Below are positions 1 through 8,677 of a stretch of 51,608 bases of DNA, piece by piece; the first letter of the stretch is position 1; each line of letters starts with the position of its first letter. The DNA lies in NCBI GenBank assembly GCA_012729145.1, contig JAAYDT010000085.1, forward strand, positions 1 to 51,608, read 5' to 3'. The DNA is from Synergistaceae bacterium (GTDB lineage Bacteria > Synergistota > Synergistia > Synergistales > Thermovirgaceae). The position numbers and the translations under genes were made by a program. The notes beneath the pieces were generated by a model. That model searched no databases, was not told the origin of the DNA, and saw only the letters and a program-made list of their open reading frames with translations.

Positions 1-170
1 TCAGACCAGACCTTTGCCTCTACCGATCCCTCGGAGTCCACAAGAACGACCTCCCAGAAGGGCTTGTTGTTCTTGTCCGATCTCGACTTTATCTGCTGAA
101 GAACACCCATTATCTTGAAACGTTCACCGGGAACAAGTCCACGGAGCTGTGAAGTGGTGGCCGGTATCAT
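1..170 (-). CDS. Partial: OB-fold nucleic-acid-binding N-terminus, probably YhaM-like 3'-5' exoribonuclease
   Basis: Only the first 56 codons are in the window; the gene runs off the left edge. The ATG at 170-168 opens a reverse frame with no stop to base 1. The visible part holds a short N-terminal strand and then an OB-fold-like segment (MGVLQQIKSR, then KPFWEVVLVDSEGSVEAKVW). The same pattern of 'basic loop, then LxDxxGxxxAKxW' begins YhaM-family exoribonucleases, where an OB fold precedes an HD nuclease domain. The family assignment rests on this N-terminus alone; the HD domain would lie outside the window. A G-rich stretch about 14 bases upstream is a weak ribosome site. Another OB-fold protein is possible. 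Confidence 0.6.
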   Translation of the reverse strand, partial: MIPATTSQLRGLVPGERFKIMGVLQQIKSRSDKNNKPFWEVVLVDSEGSVEAKVWS

Positions 171-281
171 ACCTGACAAGACTATCCCCCCATTTGAAGA
201 CTATCACGACTTACCTTGTCCGGGCTTTGTCGGTACCCGCCCGGGATCGCTGGACGTTCCATCATCATTGAATAAGGAAGA

Positions 282-1490
282 TCATGCCCCGTACTTCGAA
301 AGTCTCCCCGCATGGGCGAGCAAAAGCCCCATCAGCTTGTGGGCCGGTATGACCCCCAGGCTCCCCCTTGCGCAGTTCCTCTCTCCGAAGGAGGCAGATC
401 CGTCTGGCCTCACCAGGCTGCTTGCCAGCAAAAAGGGCGAGGGGTGCCAGGAATGGGATGCCATAACGCTGGGAGTGCTGTGGTCACCTGTAACGGCGAG
501 AACATCAGGCCCTAGGTCGAGGACTTCGGGGACCAGGCTGTCGACTTTCTCTATGACCTCCCGTTTTGAATCGAAGTCGCCATCCTCTCCCCGACTGTCG
601 GTGTATTTTACATGAACAAAAAAGAAATCGAAAGCCGCCCAGTTAGCCCTCAGGGCCTGGAAGAGCCCCTCTATGGTCTTACCCGCAGGCAGTACCTCCA
701 TTCCCACTATCCTTGCAAGTCCCTTGTACATCGGGTATGTAGCGATCGCCGCGGGGCGGAAGTGATAAAGGTCAGGCATAAGAGGTATACCGGGGGTTCC
801 AGATACTCCCCTGAGGAGGCATCCGTTGGCCTTGATCTCATCAGAAAGTGTTTCCCTCACCTTCCGGATAAGGTCGTTTAGCAGAAAGGCTGTCTTACCG
901 GCACCGGGTGCCAGCGCCTTGCTCCACACCATCGGTCTTCCATCGACCTGCGGGTCGGCGTCGCTGACCTGGTCGCTTAGGCCCTCTCCTGAAAGGACGA
1001 CGGCGAAACGATGTTCGATACCCGGGTAGAATCGAACCCCGTTCCCGTCGATGCTCCTGATCTTTTCGGAGAGTTTGCCGACAACCCTGGAGCTGGTCTC
1101 CGTGTCCACCCGGCCCGCTCTTCGGTCGAGGATAAGATCCCTTTCGCCCCAGGTACAAAGATTCCCCCTTGCGCATATCTCCCCTGGATTGACCTCGGCG
1201 CCTACACCTATCGCCTCCAGGATCCCTCTGCCTATCTGGTGTTTCAAAGGATCGTAGCCAAACAGACCGAGGTGCCCGGGTCCACTCCCGGGTGTGATCC
1301 CCGTATCAACCATCTCGAGAAGACCCGTGTCCGAACGGGAGGCCAGAAGGTCAAGATTAGGAGTGTACGCTGCCTCCAGCTCCGTCTCGCCTCCGGGCCC
1401 CGGAAGTCCTCCTAGTCCATCCATGACGAGAAGCACAATTTTCGTACCGTTCTCCACGGCCAGATTTTTCAGGATATCCAGTCTTTCCAT
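282..1490 (-). CDS. apgM: 2,3-bisphosphoglycerate-independent phosphoglycerate mutase, archaeal (ApgM) type
   Basis: Interconverts 3- and 2-phosphoglycerate in glycolysis and gluconeogenesis, using two metal ions and a phosphoserine intermediate. The 402-residue protein has the alkaline-phosphatase-superfamily features of the archaeal-type enzyme: N-terminal metal site LLVMDGLGG (Asp24), catalytic serine region TPGSGPGHLGLFGYD (Ser69), HVKYTD in the middle and TGDHSTP plus HSWHPSPF near the C-terminus. Length (about 400) fits ApgM, not the 510-residue GpmI form. I chose the ATG at 1490 over an in-frame start at 1526 because GGGAGG lies 10 bases before it. It diverges from the M48 protease gene. 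Confidence 0.9.
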   Translation of the reverse strand: MERLDILKNLAVENGTKIVLLVMDGLGGLPGPGGETELEAAYTPNLDLLASRSDTGLLEMVDTGITPGSGPGHLGLFGYDPLKHQIGRGILEAIGVGAEVNPGEICARGNLCTWGERDLILDRRAGRVDTETSSRVVGKLSEKIRSIDGNGVRFYPGIEHRFAVVLSGEGLSDQVSDADPQVDGRPMVWSKALAPGAGKTAFLLNDLIRKVRETLSDEIKANGCLLRGVSGTPGIPLMPDLYHFRPAAIATYPMYKGLARIVGMEVLPAGKTIEGLFQALRANWAAFDFFFVHVKYTDSRGEDGDFDSKREVIEKVDSLVPEVLDLGPDVLAVTGDHSTPSVMASHSWHPSPFLLASSLVRPDGSASFGERNCARGSLGVIPAHKLMGLLLAHAGRLSKYGA

Positions 1491-1599
1491 CAGCGTTGTT
1501 CCTCCCTCGCGAAGGGACCTCCCCATGGAAGGCGAAGCCTCCCTTGCCTTTTTTCCCTCTCTTGCTGAATAATATAATAAGCCATTTAGCCCTTTCTTT

Positions 1600-1619
1600 C
1601 TGCAGCTGTCCAGCTGCAG
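1600..1619. promoter_or_regulatory. Perfect 9-bp inverted repeat in divergent promoter region
   Basis: CTGCAGCTG (1600-1608) and CAGCTGCAG (1611-1619) are separated by 2 bases. The palindrome lies between the divergent apgM and M48 genes, 35 bases before the M48 start codon and next to the AT-rich run AATATAATAAG at about 1571-1581, which could hold a -10 element. It has no U-run, so an operator is more likely than a terminator. No binding protein can be named. Confidence 0.45.
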
Positions 1620-1654
1620 AATGGTCGGAGGCTAGCCGAAGGGAGGTATGCCCC

Positions 1655-2293
1655 ATGATCAGAAAGATCACTTTCCCATTGCTTCTTCTCATGTTCCTGG
1701 CAGCAGTCGCTGTCCCCTGTGATGCGGCCCTTGCCCCGGAGACAGTGGACAGAATATGGCGCGACCTTACCTCGACGGCTTCACTGGATGACGCCGGCCC
1801 CGTGAACATAGAGGAAAAGGAAGAGCCCAACGCGTGGGTCTCTTTCAGCATGAACAAATACTCCGTTCATGCCACGACCGGTCTCCTTCAGACCCTCAGA
1901 TCCCCCGATGAAGTGGCCGGAGTACTGGCCCATGAGATAGGACATATCAAACTGGGACACTACGACGACACCATCAAGAGAAACCTTCTCTGGATGTTAC
2001 TCTACAAGGCCCTGGGAGAAAGGAGGCTGGGCGGAATCGATGTGGTAGGCACGGGGATGGTGCTAGCCGAAGCCGGTTTCAGCCGTGAGCAGGAGATAGC
2101 CGCTGACGACTACGGAGTGGCTTTGGCAGCAAAAGCGGGTTACGACCCCTGGGGACTTTTCGATGCCTTTCAGAGCATGGTTGGGGCGGGATTCAAGACC
2201 ACACCAAGCGGTTTTAACTCCCACCCCCCGACGGAGCGTCGCATGGCCCATATCAGGGAGACCACTGAAAGGATAAGCGGAGAGAAAAGGTAG
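1655..2293 (+). CDS. Secreted M48-family metalloprotease
   Basis: Zinc peptidase of 212 residues, probably acting in the periplasm on misfolded or envelope proteins. It has a cleavable-looking signal peptide (residues 1-24, hydrophobic LLLLMFLAAVAV), the zinc motif HEIGH (93-97) and the third ligand region REQEIAAD (Glu147). The C-terminal SHPPTERRM is usual for the family. There are no further membrane helices and no TPR domain, so it resembles small soluble members such as YcaL/LoiP rather than HtpX or full BepA. The ATG at 1655 has GGAGGT seven bases upstream; a nearer ATG at 1649 is too close to that site. Confidence 0.88.
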   Translation: MIRKITFPLLLLMFLAAVAVPCDAALAPETVDRIWRDLTSTASLDDAGPVNIEEKEEPNAWVSFSMNKYSVHATTGLLQTLRSPDEVAGVLAHEIGHIKLGHYDDTIKRNLLWMLLYKALGERRLGGIDVVGTGMVLAEAGFSREQEIAADDYGVALAAKAGYDPWGLFDAFQSMVGAGFKTTPSGFNSHPPTERRMAHIRETTERISGEKR

Positions 2294-2371
2294 GAAGCGG
2301 ATAATGATATACAATATCGATGGGGATAGGGTCCATGGCCCTCCCCCTTACCTAGACGGGAGGTGCTGGGA

Positions 2372-3580
2372 GTGGAGGACATACTTGCCGATCTTTACAG
2401 TCTTGCGGCAAAGAGCATCAGACCCTCTCCCATCCGGGAGATGTTGCATCTTGTCAGAAAGCCGGGAATGATATCCTTCGCCGGGGGGATGCCCGATCCG
2501 GACATCTTCCCTGTGGAGCAGTTCCAGCAGGCCGCCTCGATAATCTCAAGGGAGGGGAAGGATATTCTCCAGTACGGAACGACCGAGGGTTATCCCCCCC
2601 TCAAGGAATTTATCTCGGAATGGACCGCCCCCAGGATGGGGCGGAAGCTTCTTCCGGAAGAACTGTTGATCACCACGGGATCTTCTCAGGTTATAGATCT
2701 TCTCTGCTGGGCCCTCCTCGACAGGGGGGACTGGGTCATCTGCGAGGAGCCGACCTTCCTGGGAGCGACGGGGACCATGTACAACCACGGGGCCAGGTTC
2801 CTGACGGTCCCCTGCGACAGCGAAGGCATGAAGGTGGAACTGCTCCCGGATCTTATCGAAAAAGCCCTGGCCTCCGGGAACCGTATCAAGTTCATTTACA
2901 CCATTGTCAACTTCCACAACCCCCTTGGCTGCGACCTGTCTCTGGAGAGAAGGAAGAGGCTCCTGGAGATCGCCAGGACCTACGGGATAATGATCCTCGA
3001 GGATGACCCCTACGGATGGGTAAGGTTCGATGGGGAGGAGATCCCGTCTCTTTTCTCCATGGACGAACAGGGACTGGTGGTCTTCGCGTCAAGCTTCTCG
3101 AAGATACTTGCCCCCGGTACCCGTGTTGCCTGGTGTGCGGGGAACAGTGAGATCATAAGGAAAATGGCCGTTTTCAAGCAAGGCACTGACACCTGCACCA
3201 GCGTTGTGGTGCAGGCAATAGTATGGGAGTACTGCAGGCTTGGACACCTCGACTCCTTTCTCCCCCGTATTGTTAGCCACTACAGGAACAAGAGGGACGG
3301 AATGGAGGCTGCCCTGCAAAAAAACATGCCCGTCGGAAGGATCTCCTGGCAAAAACCAAGGGGGGGATTCTTCTACTGGATCACGGCCCCGGGGATCCCC
3401 GCCGTGAAGCTGCTGGAAAGAGCTGTCGAGAAAAAGGTCGCCTTCGTCCCCGGGAACGCCTTCTATCCGACCGGTACGGGAGGCCGTGATAATTTCAGGA
3501 TGTGCTTTACCTTCGCATCTCCCGAAATGACAGATCTGGGCGTGAAAAAGCTCTGTGAAGCAATCAGCGAGTTCGAGTGA
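2372..3580 (+). CDS. PLP-dependent aminotransferase, MocR/LysN-like class I fold (first tandem copy)
   Basis: Fold-type I aminotransferase of 402 residues, related to 2-aminoadipate and branched/aromatic amino acid transaminases. Visible are the N-terminal IRPSPIREML motif, LQYGTTEGYPPL (about 67-78), NFHNPLG (Asn183), EDDPYG (Asp211) and the PLP lysine in SFSKILAPG (Lys244). GTG at 2372 is preferred because GGGAGG lies 8 bases upstream and because it makes the N-terminus equal in length to the next gene; GTG at 2363 overlaps that site. It lacks the DNA-binding domain of true MocR regulators. First gene of a forward operon (aminotransferase, aminotransferase, mnmE, tautomerase). The amino-acid substrate cannot be told. 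Confidence 0.88.
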   Translation: MEDILADLYSLAAKSIRPSPIREMLHLVRKPGMISFAGGMPDPDIFPVEQFQQAASIISREGKDILQYGTTEGYPPLKEFISEWTAPRMGRKLLPEELLITTGSSQVIDLLCWALLDRGDWVICEEPTFLGATGTMYNHGARFLTVPCDSEGMKVELLPDLIEKALASGNRIKFIYTIVNFHNPLGCDLSLERRKRLLEIARTYGIMILEDDPYGWVRFDGEEIPSLFSMDEQGLVVFASSFSKILAPGTRVAWCAGNSEIIRKMAVFKQGTDTCTSVVVQAIVWEYCRLGHLDSFLPRIVSHYRNKRDGMEAALQKNMPVGRISWQKPRGGFFYWITAPGIPAVKLLERAVEKKVAFVPGNAFYPTGTGGRDNFRMCFTFASPEMTDLGVKKLCEAISEFE

Positions 3581-3633
3581 GAGCCTGTCCCCAAGAAGAG
3601 CAGAGGCATCCGATCCTTAGGGAGGAGATTGAA

Positions 3634-4839
3634 TTGGGCAAGGTTTGGGAACCGAACTTCAGCGGAAAGGCACAGAATGTCCGACCTTCACCGATACGGG
3701 AGATGCTGAGTGTCATCCGCCAGCCGGGAATGATATCCTTTGCGGGAGGAATGCCGGCCCCGGATGTCTTCCCGGTAAAGGAGTTCCACGAAGGGGCAGA
3801 GGTCCTACTCCGGGATGGTCAGAACCTCCTGCAGTACGGGACCACAGAGGGTTACACACCCCTGAAGGAATTTCTGGCCCATTGGACGGCGCCAAGGATG
3901 GGCAGGAAGGTATCTTCGGAGGAAATGCTCCTTACTTCGGGCTCGCAGCAGGTCCTGGACCTTATGGGTTGGGCAATGATCGATCCCGGCGACTATATAA
4001 TCACCGAGGACCCCTCCTACCTGGCGGCCCTCACCGCCTTTCACAACCACGGCTCCCGGTTCATCGGGATCCCCACCGACGCGGAAGGCATGGTCGTTGA
4101 CATACTTCCCGAGAAGATCGAGAAGGCCCGTTCAGAAGGCAAGAAGATCAAGTTCATCTACACCATAGTCAACTTCCAGAACCCCGCCGGGTGCACCTTG
4201 ACCCTGGAAAGAAGGAAGAAACTGGTAGAAATCTCTCACAGGTACGGGATCCCCATATTCGAGGACGACCCATACGGGTACGTCCGCTTTGACGGCGAGC
4301 ACCTTCCCTCCATCTTTTCTCTTGACCCTGAGGGTGGAGTGATCTATGCAGGTTCCTTCTCGAAGATCCTTGCCCCGGGAACGAGGATCGGGTGGTGTAC
4401 AGGCAGCATGGATATCATCAGGAAACTGACGGTCTTCAAACAGGCATTGGACCTCTGTTCAAGCCCCATATCCCAGGCGCTGATCTACGAGTACTGCAGA
4501 AAAGGCTACCTTGACAGACACCTCCCCAATATCATCGCCGACTACCGGACCAAAAGGGATGCAATGGAGGAAAGCTTCAGGAAGTACCTCCCCCTGGATG
4601 AAGTCACCTGGGTTAAACCCGAAGGAGGTTTCTTCTACTGGATCCATATGCCCAGGATCGACGCCGGTGAACTTTTCACAAAGGCCATCGAGAAGAAGGT
4701 GGCCTTTGTGACCGGATCCCCCTTCTTCGCCAACGGAGGCGGTGAGCATAATGCAAGGATCAACTACACCTACTCCAGACCGGATGTTATCGAGGAAGGG
4801 GTCAAACGTCTCGGCGAAGCCATAAGGGAGATGCTCTGA
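3634..4839 (+). CDS. PLP-dependent aminotransferase, MocR/LysN-like class I fold (second tandem copy)
   Basis: Paralogue of the gene just upstream; the two align without a gap over at least the first 250 residues, with RPSP at 17-20 and the PLP lysine (SFSKILAPG) at 244 in both. The protein has 401 residues. I take the TTG at 3634 as start: GGAGG stands 8 bases upstream and the length then matches the paralogue. A GTG at 3577 overlapping the previous stop gives 19 extra residues without such a site. Differences around the substrate pocket (for example HNPLG versus QNPAG) suggest different amino-acid preferences. Both are probably used in amino-acid catabolism; direction and substrate are inference. 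Confidence 0.86.
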   Translation: MGKVWEPNFSGKAQNVRPSPIREMLSVIRQPGMISFAGGMPAPDVFPVKEFHEGAEVLLRDGQNLLQYGTTEGYTPLKEFLAHWTAPRMGRKVSSEEMLLTSGSQQVLDLMGWAMIDPGDYIITEDPSYLAALTAFHNHGSRFIGIPTDAEGMVVDILPEKIEKARSEGKKIKFIYTIVNFQNPAGCTLTLERRKKLVEISHRYGIPIFEDDPYGYVRFDGEHLPSIFSLDPEGGVIYAGSFSKILAPGTRIGWCTGSMDIIRKLTVFKQALDLCSSPISQALIYEYCRKGYLDRHLPNIIADYRTKRDAMEESFRKYLPLDEVTWVKPEGGFFYWIHMPRIDAGELFTKAIEKKVAFVTGSPFFANGGGEHNARINYTYSRPDVIEEGVKRLGEAIREML

Positions 4840-4876
4840 TAGAGATCTTTGAAGAACAGGAGGACCCGTACCTTCC

Positions 4877-6241
4877 ATGAAGGATATTATTACAGCCATT
4901 TCCACAGCCTGGGGCGAATCGGGCATAGCCATCGTCCGTCTCTCCGGGGGCGGGTCCAGGGACCTGGTGAACTCCATCTTCAGGGGCGGAGAGGGCCTGA
5001 GCCTCTCTCCGCCCCGTTTTATGAAACACGGCTTTATTCTGGATAATGAAGGCGATCCCGTAGACGAGGTCCTGGCGGTCTGGTTCAGGAGGCCCGGCAG
5101 CTACACCGGTGAGGAAGCTGCAGAGATCCACTGTCATGGAGGCACCGTTGCAGCAAGGAAATGCCTGGAGCTCTGCCTTGCCGGAGGAGCCCGGATGGCC
5201 CGACCGGGAGAGTTCACGAGGCGGGCCTTTATGAACGGCAGGATCGACCTGGCAGAGGCGGAATCGGTACTTGGGGTGATCAGATCCCGTTCCGACCAAG
5301 CACTCAGGGCGGCAGTCAAATGCCTCCGGGGCCATTTCTCCGCCAGAGTGAAAAGCGTCAACGATGACATGGCCGATCTCTCTGCCTTTGCAGAAGCCGG
5401 CCTGGACCACCCGGACGAGGACATCCCGGAATTGACGCCTGATGACTACCTTCACCGTCTCTACGAGGTGGCACAGCGTATAAGGGACCTCCTTTCGTCG
5501 GCCCGTTCGGGTCGGTTTCTTCGTGAAGGGATCAGGGTCGCGATCTCCGGCCGTCCGAACGTAGGAAAATCCTCCCTGATGAACGCCTTCCTCGAAGAAG
5601 CACGCTCCATCGTCACTTCAATGCCCGGTACCACAAGGGACCTTATCGAGGAAGTGGTAACCCACAAGGGGGTTCCTCTCAGGCTGATAGATACCGCCGG
5701 GATAAGGGACCCGGGAGACCTTGCCGAAGAGGAAGGAGTACGACGTGCCATGGAGGCCATCCGCGACGCCGACATCAGGGTATGGGTGATCGACGGAAGC
5801 GAGCCCATCACCGATGACGACAGGAGGATCGCCATGTCCCTCCGTGGAAGCTGCTGTATTGTAGCGCTGAACAAATCGGACCTTCCAGTGGCGTTGGAGA
5901 TCGATGACGTCAAGGACCTTCTGCCAGGGCACGAGATCAGGGTTACATCAGCTGCGACAGGGCATGGGCTGGAAGAGCTGAAGGACCTGATCGTCCTCTC
6001 CGTATCGGGGAGTACATCCGTTGACGAAGATTTCAACACCACGGAACGGCAGGTCGAGGAGTTGAGAAAAGCCCTCGAACTGGCAGAGGGGGCTATGGAC
6101 GCAGTCTCCTCCGGGGCCGGTCTGGACGCTTCCCTTGAGATGCTCTCCCGTTCAAGGAAGTGCCTCTCAAGGATCCTTGGGACATCAGCCGATGAGGAAC
6201 TTCTTGAAAGGATCTTTTCCGGTTTTTGTATCGGAAAGTGA
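4877..6241 (+). CDS. mnmE: tRNA uridine-5-carboxymethylaminomethyl modification GTPase MnmE
   Basis: With MnmG, installs the cmnm5 group on the wobble uridine of certain tRNAs. The 454-residue protein has the whole family layout: N-terminal formyl-THF-binding domain (1-118, start MKDIITAIST), helical domain, and an inserted G domain with GRPNVGKS (225-232), GTTRD (251-255), DTAG (272-275) and NKSD (332-335). It ends in the diagnostic FCIGK, whose Cys takes part in the reaction. It lies 37 bases after the second aminotransferase, so it is probably cotranscribed. MnmG is not in this window. Confidence 0.97.
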   Translation: MKDIITAISTAWGESGIAIVRLSGGGSRDLVNSIFRGGEGLSLSPPRFMKHGFILDNEGDPVDEVLAVWFRRPGSYTGEEAAEIHCHGGTVAARKCLELCLAGGARMARPGEFTRRAFMNGRIDLAEAESVLGVIRSRSDQALRAAVKCLRGHFSARVKSVNDDMADLSAFAEAGLDHPDEDIPELTPDDYLHRLYEVAQRIRDLLSSARSGRFLREGIRVAISGRPNVGKSSLMNAFLEEARSIVTSMPGTTRDLIEEVVTHKGVPLRLIDTAGIRDPGDLAEEEGVRRAMEAIRDADIRVWVIDGSEPITDDDRRIAMSLRGSCCIVALNKSDLPVALEIDDVKDLLPGHEIRVTSAATGHGLEELKDLIVLSVSGSTSVDEDFNTTERQVEELRKALELAEGAMDAVSSGAGLDASLEMLSRSRKCLSRILGTSADEELLERIFSGFCIGK

Positions 6242-6275
6242 ACAGATCGATCCGGTGAACCGAGGAGGTGAAAAT

Positions 6276-6467
6276 ATGCCGATAGTCCAGGTACACCTGC
6301 TGGAGGGCAGGTCCACGGAGCAGAAGAAGAGGCTCGTCAGCGAAATGACCGCTTCCATCTGTCTTGCACTTGGGGTCAGACCTGAGCAGGTCAGGATAAT
6401 CCTCTCCGAAATGTCTCGCGGTGACTATGCTGTCGGAGGGGAACTCTTCTCGGAAAAGAAGATTTAG
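6276..6467 (+). CDS. 4-oxalocrotonate tautomerase family protein
   Basis: A 63-residue protein of the 4-OT/DmpI type: after the start methionine comes Pro2, the catalytic base of this family, followed by IVQVHLLEGRSTEQKK, the usual beta-alpha opening. These enzymes are hexamers or trimers-of-dimers that tautomerise enol/keto acids. The start ATG has GAGGAGGTG 6 bases upstream. It follows mnmE by 34 bases as the last gene of the forward operon. The natural substrate of stand-alone members in amino-acid fermenters is not known; keto acids made by the upstream aminotransferases are a guess. Confidence 0.85.
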   Translation: MPIVQVHLLEGRSTEQKKRLVSEMTASICLALGVRPEQVRIILSEMSRGDYAVGGELFSEKKI

Positions 6468-6480
6468 TTTCCAGGCTGTC

Positions 6481-7335
6481 TCAGTCCCGCCAGCGCCGGT
6501 GCATCCACAGCCACTGCTCCGGCGCTTTCCTTATCATTCTTTCTGTCCAGAGGCTTGCTTCCCGTGTCATTATGAGCATCTTCTCTTCCCTGGTCCCATC
6601 GCCGGGTTCGTCTATGGGGGGACCGATATCTATCCTGTACCGGAAAGAACCCAGCCTGGTGGCTGCGACGGGGATAAGCGGAACTTCGGCCATTATCGCG
6701 AACGCGGCCGGGCCTCCGGCGGTCTGGCAATCTTTCCCGAAAAAGGGTATCCTTAGCGCTCCCTTTCCGCCCCAGTTCTGGTCTCCGGCTATCACGACCA
6801 TTCCGCCCTCCCGGAGTCTCCTGACAGGCTCCTTGAGAGCGGATTGCTTGGAGATGGGTCTCCCCCCTATATTTCTTCGGTACTTCTCGATCAGTTCGGC
6901 CAGGTCCCTGTCATCGGGGTCCTTGATGATCCCGTAGATAGGGAAACCTCTCCGGGCCAGCCAGGCCGCCATTAGCTCCCAGCTTCCAAAGTGGGCCATG
7001 AGGATAACGGCGCCCCTGCCTCTGGATGCCTGTTCCCGGAGCCACTCGAGACCGCTGGAATCGATGAACCATTTATCCACCAGGGAGGGGTCGTTCTGGA
7101 CCACCAGATATTCAGCCAGTGAGGCAGCGAAGTGCCTGTAAACCCTTGAAAGGTTCTCTCTCCTCCAGGACGGGGAGGACTTGGGAAAGGCGATCTCCAT
7201 GTTCCCTAGGGCTACTTTCCTTCGTGGTGCGACCACTCTCAGAAGTCCATAGAGCACTCCCGAGGCCAGGGCGGCTCTCCACCCGGGCCGGATCCATTTC
7301 CTGACTGCTTCCAGGGCATGGGCCTGAAGGGACAT
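6481..7335 (-). CDS. Lysophospholipid/lipid A-type acyltransferase (LpxL/HtrB family)
   Basis: Membrane-associated acyltransferase of 284 residues that should transfer a secondary acyl chain to a lipid A precursor or related glycolipid at the inner membrane. The family signature is present: H-x4-E as HFGSWE (115-120), then the central DQNWGGKGALRIPFFGK and the GGPAAFA segment. An N-terminal hydrophobic stretch (about 20-36) fits membrane attachment. It lies 15 bases after tyrS and is probably cotranscribed; its 3' end faces the tautomerase gene with 13 bases between. Presence of this family supports a diderm cell. Confidence 0.85.
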   Translation of the reverse strand: MSLQAHALEAVRKWIRPGWRAALASGVLYGLLRVVAPRRKVALGNMEIAFPKSSPSWRRENLSRVYRHFAASLAEYLVVQNDPSLVDKWFIDSSGLEWLREQASRGRGAVILMAHFGSWELMAAWLARRGFPIYGIIKDPDDRDLAELIEKYRRNIGGRPISKQSALKEPVRRLREGGMVVIAGDQNWGGKGALRIPFFGKDCQTAGGPAAFAIMAEVPLIPVAATRLGSFRYRIDIGPPIDEPGDGTREEKMLIMTREASLWTERMIRKAPEQWLWMHRRWRD

Positions 7336-7350
7336 GCTTCTCCACCCACT

Positions 7351-8628
7351 CTAGCCCTTGCTGGCCGCAAAGAAGCGCTTCTTCCCCAATCGGAAAAATA
7401 GATGCCTTCCTTCGATCAGGTTCCCTTCCTCGATCTCGTCGGATGGACCCATCCGTCTTCCGTTGAGGTAGACCCCCCCACCCTGGATGAGCCTCCTGGC
7501 TTCGCTCTTGCTTTTGCAGGCCCCGGAGGATGAGAGAACCTCCACCGGAGAAGGCAGGAGCTCCTGGGGGAAAGCTCCCGTCGGTACTTCAGACATAAGG
7601 ATCCGGAGCATATCAGGTGTGAGCTCCGAGGGCTCGAAACCCTCACCGAAAAGAATGGCACTGGCCCTCTCTGCGGCCCTTAAGGCACCCTCCCCGTGAA
7701 GTCTCTCCGTTACCTCCCTTGCCAGTCTCTTCTGGGCCTTCCTCTTCTCAGGCCTGGTCTCGTGGGTTTCCATTATGTCCCTGATCTCGTCGAGGGGAAG
7801 AAAGGTGAAGAGCTTCAGCAGCTTCTCAACATCACGGTCGTCAGTGTTGATCCAGAACTGGTAGAACCTGTATGGTGATGTCCTTTCAGGGGAGAGCCAC
7901 ACCGTCCCGCCTTCTGTCTTCCCGAACTTCTGGCCCGAGGCGCTCAGCAGGAGCGGGTAGGTTATCCCGTATGCCTGACCTCCGGCCTTCTTCCTTATCA
8001 GGTCGATCCCGGCGATTATATTGCCCTGCTGGTCGTTCCCACCCATCTGGAGCTTGCAGCCGTGGCTTTCGTAAAGATGGCAGAAATCAAAGGCCTGTAG
8101 AAGCATATAGGAGAACTCGGTGTAGGAGATGGACTTCTCAGGGTCATCAAGGCGACTTTTGACGTACTCCCTTCCTATCATGTAATTCACGCTGAAGTGC
8201 TTGCCTGTGTCCCTCAGGAACTCAAGCAGGGTCTGTTTGCCCAGCCAGTCGTAGTTGTTGATTATCAGAGCCGAGTTGGCACCGCAGTCGAAGTCAAGGA
8301 ACTGTCCAAGCTGCTCCTTTACGGTCACCAGGTTCTTTTCGACCTGCTCCAGGGTAAGAAGGTTCCTCTCCTTGCTCTTTCCGGAAGGGTCACCGATAAG
8401 CCCCGTGCCCATACCGGCTATGGCAATAGGCCTATGACCGAAGCTCTGCATCCAGGCCAGCCCCATCATCGGGATAAGGTGTCCTACGTGAAGGCTGTCC
8501 GCGGTCGGATCGAACCCGATGTAACCGGTTACCATCTCGCTGTCGAACAGGGATGACAGTTCCTCGGGATGACTGCACCACTCAACGCAGCCTCGTTCCA
8601 TCATTACGGCCAGGGGGTTTCCCTGCAT
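7351..8628 (-). CDS. tyrS: Tyrosyl-tRNA synthetase
   Basis: Class I synthetase of 425 residues charging tRNA-Tyr. Seen are the HIGH-type motif HVGH (47-50) after YIGFDPTADSL, the tyrosine-binding QMGGNDQQGN (about 194-203), the KMSKS-type motif KFGKT (234-238) and a C-terminal S4 RNA-binding domain. The ATG at 8628 was chosen since AGGAGG is 7-8 bases upstream; an upstream in-frame ATG at 8733 would add a non-conserved 35 residues that overlap the preceding gene. No T-box leader is visible: only 49 bases separate it from the upstream gene, so it seems to be read from the pump operon. Confidence 0.96.
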   Translation of the reverse strand: MQGNPLAVMMERGCVEWCSHPEELSSLFDSEMVTGYIGFDPTADSLHVGHLIPMMGLAWMQSFGHRPIAIAGMGTGLIGDPSGKSKERNLLTLEQVEKNLVTVKEQLGQFLDFDCGANSALIINNYDWLGKQTLLEFLRDTGKHFSVNYMIGREYVKSRLDDPEKSISYTEFSYMLLQAFDFCHLYESHGCKLQMGGNDQQGNIIAGIDLIRKKAGGQAYGITYPLLLSASGQKFGKTEGGTVWLSPERTSPYRFYQFWINTDDRDVEKLLKLFTFLPLDEIRDIMETHETRPEKRKAQKRLAREVTERLHGEGALRAAERASAILFGEGFEPSELTPDMLRILMSEVPTGAFPQELLPSPVEVLSSSGACKSKSEARRLIQGGGVYLNGRRMGPSDEIEEGNLIEGRHLFFRLGKKRFFAASKG

Positions 8629-8677
8629 TGCGATTCCTCCTTGTCCTGAACCTTCTATGGTCCTTCCGTTCCGGACC

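Noticed and set aside
2372-3580. MocR-type transcription regulators
   Set aside because: The aminotransferases at 2372, 3634 and 36829 lack the N-terminal winged-helix domain of MocR/GntR regulators; they are enzymes of about 400 residues.
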